This document shows, piece after piece, positions 5,609-7,431 of a stretch of 7,431 nucleotides of DNA (the first letter of the stretch is position 1; every line of letters starts with the position of its first letter). The translations under genes were made by a program, and so were the position numbers. The notes under the pieces are model-generated. The model made no database searches. It was not told the origin of the DNA and saw only the letters and a list, made by a program, of their open reading frames with translations. The stretch comes from Candidatus Woesearchaeota archaeon (GTDB lineage: Archaea > Nanobdellota > Nanobdellia > Woesearchaeales > UBA10200): the NCBI GenBank assembly GCA_018302185.1, contig JAGVZX010000051.1, forward strand, positions 1-7,431, given 5' to 3'.

Positions 5609-6562
5609 ATGGTAAATAGAAATGATGATTTTTTAATTTGTGAGTTATCTCATGATCAAAGTATTTTGGATGTTGCAGCTCAAGAAAAAGTCGGTAGAAA
5701 CTATTTAGATAAACTATTGAAAACAGCACTACCAGAAATATTTTCGGATAGTGTACAATTATGGAATGCATCTTCAGGAAATCTTGGAGGAACGTTTTAC
5801 AAATTTTTTCCAGACATAAAAGTTGTAGCAGAATATAATGTTCACTTTTCATCAAAAGAAGGAAAAAGAATAGATACAAGATTAACAGATGCTATTTTGA
5901 GTGGAAAAGAAAGAATGCCAGTAGATGACGGAGATGGCGGATTTGACCCCGACCAACCACAATATGTTCCATTACGTGATCGAGTACACGAAATATCTGA
6001 TGTTTGCATAAGAGCAGAACTCTGCAAATTAGGAACTGCAGAAATACAAACCAATGGTCGTTTTGGAAGATTTTCATTTGACAGAACTATTGAAAATATT
6101 CCAGCATATGAGGGACAAGAAACACCTTTAAGATATGTTATAGAATCAATGCTACAAGGAAAATCAGTACAAGAAATTGTGCAAATGGACATTTTAAAAG
6201 AACCAATGATTGTGAGATTTTGTGGATATGGTTCACCAAAACTTTCAGTTTCCAACCCTTTATTAGAAAATGTTGAAAAAGGTGCAGAGTATTTCTCAAG
6301 ATTAAATGGGTATTTGAAAGAACAAGAATCAACAATATTAAATGCTGTGCTTCTTGTAATGAACGCTCTTCGATTAGAAGGACCAAAAAGAGCATTTAAA
6401 AGAATGGAATCTCAATCTGAACAGTTTAAAGGGATATCACAAAGATTTGAGAATTCAACAGAATGTCTAAATATGTGTGCAGAACAAATTTATGTAAAAG
6501 CAAATGAAATTATTTCAAGATTAGACCCTCCGAGAGACGGATTGAATTATTTAAGTGAATAG
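5609..6562 (+). CDS. Unrecognised 317-residue soluble protein
   Basis: I recognise no family and assign no function. No signal peptide or transmembrane segment is visible. The N-terminal third (about residues 8-60) looks mixed helical, with DVAAQEKVGRNYLDKLLK possibly a helix-turn-helix-like pair. The middle carries an acidic linker (VDDGDGGFDPDQPQ, about 104-117) and a segment FGRFSFDRTIENIPAYEG that looks beta-rich. The last 90 residues (about 220-310) are predicted helical, rich in Glu/Lys/Gln/Leu, plausibly coiled coil. The frame also extends to a TTG at 5588; ATG at 5609 is preferred, but neither has a standard SD, only GGGGGTT runs at 5583-5589 and 5596-5602. Codons favour A/T in third position more than aspS, which may hint at separate origin. 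It is convergent with the AlaE-like gene. Confidence 0.75.
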   Translation: MVNRNDDFLICELSHDQSILDVAAQEKVGRNYLDKLLKTALPEIFSDSVQLWNASSGNLGGTFYKFFPDIKVVAEYNVHFSSKEGKRIDTRLTDAILSGKERMPVDDGDGGFDPDQPQYVPLRDRVHEISDVCIRAELCKLGTAEIQTNGRFGRFSFDRTIENIPAYEGQETPLRYVIESMLQGKSVQEIVQMDILKEPMIVRFCGYGSPKLSVSNPLLENVEKGAEYFSRLNGYLKEQESTILNAVLLVMNALRLEGPKRAFKRMESQSEQFKGISQRFENSTECLNMCAEQIYVKANEIISRLDPPRDGLNYLSE

Positions 6563-6634
6563 CACAAAAATAAAGAGTATAATCTGCGATTTCATCAATA
6601 ATCAACGATCATAATCGGAGATTTAACGGTAAAA
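6563..6634. repeat. Convergent intergenic spacer with an imperfect direct repeat
   Basis: Between two converging genes, ATAATCTGCGATTT (6579-6592) recurs as ATAATCGGAGATTT (6611-6624), 12 of 14 bases identical with a 32-base period. No terminator hairpin is obvious. The repeat may be chance in AT-rich sequence. Confidence 0.3.
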
Positions 6635-7177
6635 TTATTTCTTCCCTATCGCAGGTTTTACTCCGAAGAGTGTTCTCACTTTGTCTTGAAAAGGTCCATA
6701 TAAGAATGTGTGAGGTATTCCAAGTCCAACACCAGCACTCCACGCGTAAAGAGAAGATTTTGCATCCCAATGACCTGACCAGTACATACCACCAACGAGC
6801 ATTCCAGCATAGACGAACGCTTGAATCGGAGTTATTGCAGTCACGTTCACTTTTATTTTATCAACAAGAGGACTCTCTTTTGTTATACCCCATTTTTTAG
6901 CAAAATGATTTCTTACTATTCCCATGGGACCAATAGAAATCGTGTGAACAGCCAATCCTATAAGTCTCGTCTTCACAATAGTATCAACATCCTCACTTGT
7001 TACACACCCATGAGAAACATATTTTGCGACAGCTTCTTGAGCTGCATACATAGGAGTATAATACATCCAACCACTCAAGACATCAATAGAATACTGATAC
7101 GCGTTACGCTTGCAAAAATTTGCAGTTTTATCAAACCAACCATCAGTAACATCATATACTTTTTCTTCAATTCCCAT
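6635..7177 (-). CDS. AlaE-like four-helix membrane protein (putative amino-acid exporter)
   Basis: 180-residue predicted inner-membrane protein. Four hydrophobic segments are seen at about residues 31-53, 71-89, 110-132 and 142-163. The layout resembles AlaE, the L-alanine exporter: RLIGLAVHTISIGPMGIVR parallels the AlaE helix ending in PYGMYRD, VNVTAITPIQAFVYAG parallels its FQSPVYVAIL segment, and YGPFQDKVRTLFGV closely parallels the C-terminal YGYFLDYCRRLFKV. AlaE itself is near 150 residues; this protein has a longer N-terminus and a 15-residue loop between helices two and three. Alanine export is therefore only a family-based guess. The start is ATG 7177, not the GTG at 7198: GGTGA sits four bases upstream and a TATA core lies 27.5 bases upstream. 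It is divergent from a TrmB-like regulator that could control it. Confidence 0.75.
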   Translation of the reverse strand: MGIEEKVYDVTDGWFDKTANFCKRNAYQYSIDVLSGWMYYTPMYAAQEAVAKYVSHGCVTSEDVDTIVKTRLIGLAVHTISIGPMGIVRNHFAKKWGITKESPLVDKIKVNVTAITPIQAFVYAGMLVGGMYWSGHWDAKSSLYAWSAGVGLGIPHTFLYGPFQDKVRTLFGVKPAIGKK

Positions 7178-7201
7178 ACGTTCACCTATAAGAACCACAT
7201 A

Positions 7202-7207
7202 CTTAAA
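7202..7207 (-). promoter_or_regulatory. TATA box of the AlaE-like gene
   Basis: TTTAAG on the minus strand (GATTTAAGTA), centred 27.5 bases before the ATG at 7177. It excludes the GTG at 7198 as the start, since that codon would lie only about six bases from the TATA centre, upstream of the transcription start. Confidence 0.6.
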
Positions 7208-7215
7208 TCATAGCC

Positions 7216-7231
7216 GTCGCTTTTCTACGAC
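7216..7231. promoter_or_regulatory. Inverted repeat between divergent promoters, candidate operator
   Basis: GTCG at 7216-7219 and CGAC at 7228-7231 form a 16-base dyad with an eight-base spacer. It stands almost midway between the two opposed TATA boxes. It does not match the TACT-N3-AGTA operator of characterised TrmB proteins, and half-sites of four bases can arise by chance. Confidence 0.25.
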
Positions 7232-7243
7232 ACATTAGAAACA

Positions 7244-7249
7244 TTTAAA
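7244..7249 (+). promoter_or_regulatory. TATA box of the TrmB-like regulator gene
   Basis: TTTAAA within ACATTTAAATAG, centred 26.5 bases before the GTG at 7273. It supports a leaderless start at that GTG; no ATG is available nearby in frame. Confidence 0.6.
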
Positions 7250-7272
7250 TAGACAAGAAAAGAAGAAGGACT

Positions 7273-7431
7273 GTGGAAGAACAATTAAGAGAGTACGGAC
7301 TTTCAGATAAAGAAGCAAAAGTGTACCTTGCATGCCTAAAAGCAGGAGTATGCACGGCAAACAAGATAAGCATACTCACAGACTTACGAAGAAGCACGAC
7401 GTATGACGTTCTTGAATCACTAAAATCAAAA
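7273..7431 (+). CDS. TrmB-family winged-helix transcriptional regulator, cut by window edge
   Basis: The first 53 codons are present. The opening, LREYGLSDKEAKVYLACLKAG, is the characteristic start of TrmB/TrmBL proteins, archaeal regulators with an N-terminal winged helix-turn-helix and often a C-terminal sugar-binding domain. The segment NKISILTDLRRSTTYDVLESL matches the recognition helix region, where members usually carry an R.T.YDVL pattern. The GTG start at 7273 fits both the family N-terminus and a TATA box 26.5 bases upstream. Whether a ligand-binding domain follows cannot be seen. Known members repress or activate sugar transport and metabolism genes; here the divergent neighbour is an AlaE-like exporter, so local control is a hypothesis. 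Confidence 0.88.
   Translation, partial: MEEQLREYGLSDKEAKVYLACLKAGVCTANKISILTDLRRSTTYDVLESLKSK

Noticed and set aside
7178..7198. GTG at 7198 as start of the AlaE-like gene.
   Set aside because: It is only about six bases from the TATA centre; the ATG at 7177 has both the right TATA spacing and a GGTGA site four bases upstream.
1..7431. CRISPR arrays, tRNA genes, insertion sequences or transposases.
   Set aside because: No regular repeat-spacer pattern, no tRNA-like TTCRANY arm with matching acceptor stem, and no transposase or terminal inverted repeats were found on reading both strands.

Overview
The window looks like a piece of a low-GC archaeal chromosome, probably from a DPANN-type lineage such as the Woesearchaeota/Pacearchaeota; that placement is an inference from gene content, not a proven taxonomy. 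Evidence for Archaea: almost every gene is preceded by a TATA-like element centred about 27 bases before its start codon (the TBP/TFB promoter spacing for leaderless mRNAs), terminators are T-rich tracts, and the right edge opens a TrmB-type helix-turn-helix regulator. There is also a stand-alone Toprim protein and an archaeal-style HtpX protease. An exception is aspS, which encodes a bacterial-type aspartyl-tRNA synthetase with the GAD insertion.

Layout. 1-1616 holds three minus-strand genes, each with its own promoter: htpX (cut by the left edge), a small three-repeat membrane protein, and a Toprim protein. A single TTTAAA element near 1645 appears to serve both the Toprim gene and a divergent plus-strand metallophosphoesterase (1686-2528). 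Between 2529 and 3605 lies a compact minus-strand two-gene module: an unrecognised 163-residue protein overlapping by 37 bases a minimal nucleotidyltransferase. This resembles toxin-antitoxin or abortive-infection operons. Directly beyond its promoter is a broken 3' end of a second metallophosphoesterase gene (about 3606-3704), so the module is bracketed by an intact gene and the tail of a relative of the same gene. I regard this as the most interesting structure here.

3782-5545 is aspS, followed by a 317-codon gene (5609-6562) of no family I recognise. Converging on it from the right is a predicted four-helix membrane protein resembling the L-alanine exporter AlaE (6635-7177). This is divergent from the TrmB-like regulator (7273 to the window end), and the 95 bases between them carry both promoters and a small inverted repeat midway.

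How the genes work together: there is no single metabolic operon. The supported functional groupings are the nucleotidyltransferase pair (translationally coupled) and the regulator/exporter pair (divergent, possible local control). No tRNA, rRNA, CRISPR array or insertion sequence was seen.
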